Below are positions 62,937-64,000 of a stretch of 64,000 nucleotides of DNA, piece after piece; the stretch's first letter is position 1; every line of letters starts with the position of its first letter. Below the pieces are notes generated by a model. The model did not search any database and was not told the origin of the DNA. It saw nothing but the letters and a program-made list of their open reading frames with translations. Source of the DNA: Roseiconus nitratireducens (GTDB taxonomy: Bacteria > Planctomycetota > Planctomycetia > Pirellulales > Pirellulaceae); contig NZ_VWOX01000007.1 in NCBI RefSeq assembly GCF_008629675.1, positions 1 to 64,000 on the forward strand. Reading direction: 5' to 3'. Made by a program: the position numbers and the translations under genes.

Positions 62937-63830
62937 TCATTTCCGGCTGATCTTCCAGTAGGTCGCCAGCCGGTCGGCGAGCTGTTCGGGGGTTTCGGCG
63001 AGTAATCGCCCGGCAAGCGGAATCGCTTGACGCTGCAAACGCTTGCGGCGTTGATCGATCAGCCCGTTCAACGCTTGGATATCTTCGGCGGACCCGAAGG
63101 TCTCCGGATCGCTGGACACCATGCCGCGAAAGATAGCCAAGTCGTGGTCGTCCCCCAGCAGATCCGCCAAGTCGCTCAGCTGCGAAGCGTGACGCGACAG
63201 CATCGCGGGCCAAACGGGCTTGAGAAGTCGGATGTGATACCAGTGGTACTTGCATCGTTTTCGAAGCTGATGCAACTGCTCGACCGTCGGATCATCGCGG
63301 ACGTCATCCAACCGGTCGCGGGCTCGTCCGTACGTTTTTTTCAATCCGCCACGGATCGCCTGGAATCCGTGGTCGTCCAGCTTCCAGCTCGCGGCGCGCT
63401 GGCGTGTTTCAACAAAGATGGCGCGGAATGCCTTGAGCCGTTGTTCCGTTTCCTGTTCATCCAGCTCACGCAGTTGCGATGTCAGCGTCCTGCGAATCGA
63501 CGCGAACGCCGGCCGGTGGACTTGAGAAGCGTAATGATCCAGCAGCCCATCGTAGGTGCCCAAGACCGAAGCAGCGTCCCGGATCGCCGACAGAGACCTT
63601 GCGGCGTCACGGAACGTCACGTTTTCCTGGTCGTAGATTTTCCCAAGGCTGGGGCGAAACAATCGAAGCAGTCCACGTAGCTTTTTGCAACGTTTCCGAA
63701 CCTGGTGCACGGTATCGTGAACGTTCAATTCATCATCGTCGACTTCCGCGATTCCTTTGTCGATTTGTTCGCAGGCAATCCGTCGCAGGGCGTCCTGGGA
63801 GGATTCACCACGCTTGATTCGAAATGCCAT
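62937..63830 (-). CDS. CHAD-domain protein
   Basis: A 297-residue protein made of one CHAD domain, an all-helical fold with conserved histidines and basic residues that binds polyphosphate. Visible marks are VHDTVHQVRKRCKKLRGLLRLFRP at about 37-60 and the matching second half VEQLHQLRKRCKYHWYHIRLLKPVW at about 183-207, reflecting the internal two-fold repeat. LSDLADLLGDDHDLAIFR follows. The full domain is present, but no CYTH triphosphatase domain is fused to it. It may direct the protein to polyphosphate granules. ATG at 63830 has GGAG seven bases upstream. The window ends 170 bases beyond with no further gene visible. Confidence 0.92.
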   Translation of the reverse strand: MAFRIKRGESSQDALRRIACEQIDKGIAEVDDDELNVHDTVHQVRKRCKKLRGLLRLFRPSLGKIYDQENVTFRDAARSLSAIRDAASVLGTYDGLLDHYASQVHRPAFASIRRTLTSQLRELDEQETEQRLKAFRAIFVETRQRAASWKLDDHGFQAIRGGLKKTYGRARDRLDDVRDDPTVEQLHQLRKRCKYHWYHIRLLKPVWPAMLSRHASQLSDLADLLGDDHDLAIFRGMVSSDPETFGSAEDIQALNGLIDQRRKRLQRQAIPLAGRLLAETPEQLADRLATYWKISRK

Positions 63831-64000
63831 GAGAGGACTCCACCGGCTTCAATGGGTCAGGCAGTTGGCTGCGATTTCGCAGGAGGAAACGCTGTCACGC
63901 CGTCCACGCGTCCCAGCTGGAACGGGATCGGCGAAACCGGGCCGGCGGAACCGGGCCGTGTCCGCCTGCGGAACGGCTACCTATCCGACCAGCTTCTTTG

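Noticed and set aside
1-64000. CRISPR array, prophage or integrative element
   Set aside because: No regularly spaced long repeats, phage structural genes, integrase, transposase or tRNA attachment sites were seen.

Overview
The window is chromosomal DNA of a planctomycete, most likely a member of the Pirellulaceae (Rhodopirellula and relatives). The evidence is high GC content, a secreted PSCyt1/DUF1549/DUF1553 protein next to a DUF1501 protein, a sulfatase, a sialate O-acetylesterase-like enzyme, an ECF sigma factor beside a Ser/Thr kinase, an NPYQPP-type N-terminus, and many GTG/TTG starts. I see no rRNA, tRNA, CRISPR array, transposase or prophage. The gene content looks like core chromosome with a few lineage-specific regions.

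Region by region. 0-5 kb: a small zinc-ribbon membrane protein, a methyltransferase, hisF (minus strand), then purH and trpC, translationally coupled. 5-10 kb: an RND efflux operon (adaptor then pump, minus strand). 10-16.3 kb: a secreted FKBP isomerase, a PSP1/RicT-like protein, bioB, a sialate esterase and a Cys-Pro repeat secreted protein. 16.7-24 kb: a lipoprotein, a planctomycete membrane protein, a tiny two-helix protein coupled to trkA, and a fused HyuA-HyuB (5-oxoprolinase-type) enzyme coupled to trkA. 24-31 kb: the PSCyt1/DUF1553 and DUF1501 pair and an amino-acid permease. 31-34 kb: a DNA-binding protein with an unknown C-terminal domain, a methyltransferase and a TlpA-like lipoprotein. 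34.4-42 kb: a signalling block made of an ECF sigma factor, a Ser/Thr kinase carrying an extracytoplasmic TAXI-type binding domain, a CHASE4-like histidine kinase and a receiver-GGDEF-EAL protein. 42-46.3 kb: a sulfatase and two secreted proteins. 47-56.8 kb: a sigma-70 factor with three N-terminal helix-turn-helix segments, a giant FHA/coiled-coil membrane protein, a DksA/TraR zinc-finger protein behind a strongly structured leader, an HtrA protease and an outer-membrane barrel. 56.8-64 kb: a VKOR-DsbA fusion, a lipase-like hydrolase, a stand-alone receiver, an APH/P-loop kinase fusion, a small membrane protein and a CHAD protein.

The most system-like stretch is the 34.4-42 kb block. A periplasmic small molecule could be read by the kinase's TAXI domain and by the histidine kinase, with output through phosphorylation, c-di-GMP turnover and an alternative sigma factor. 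That integration is inference; the domain calls come directly from motifs. Two further patterns stand out. One is a roughly 131-139 bp palindromic dispersed repeat present twice, 56 kb apart. The other is a set of short tandem duplications (periods 14, 17, 19 and 20 bp), three of which run across the stop codon of a minus-strand gene.
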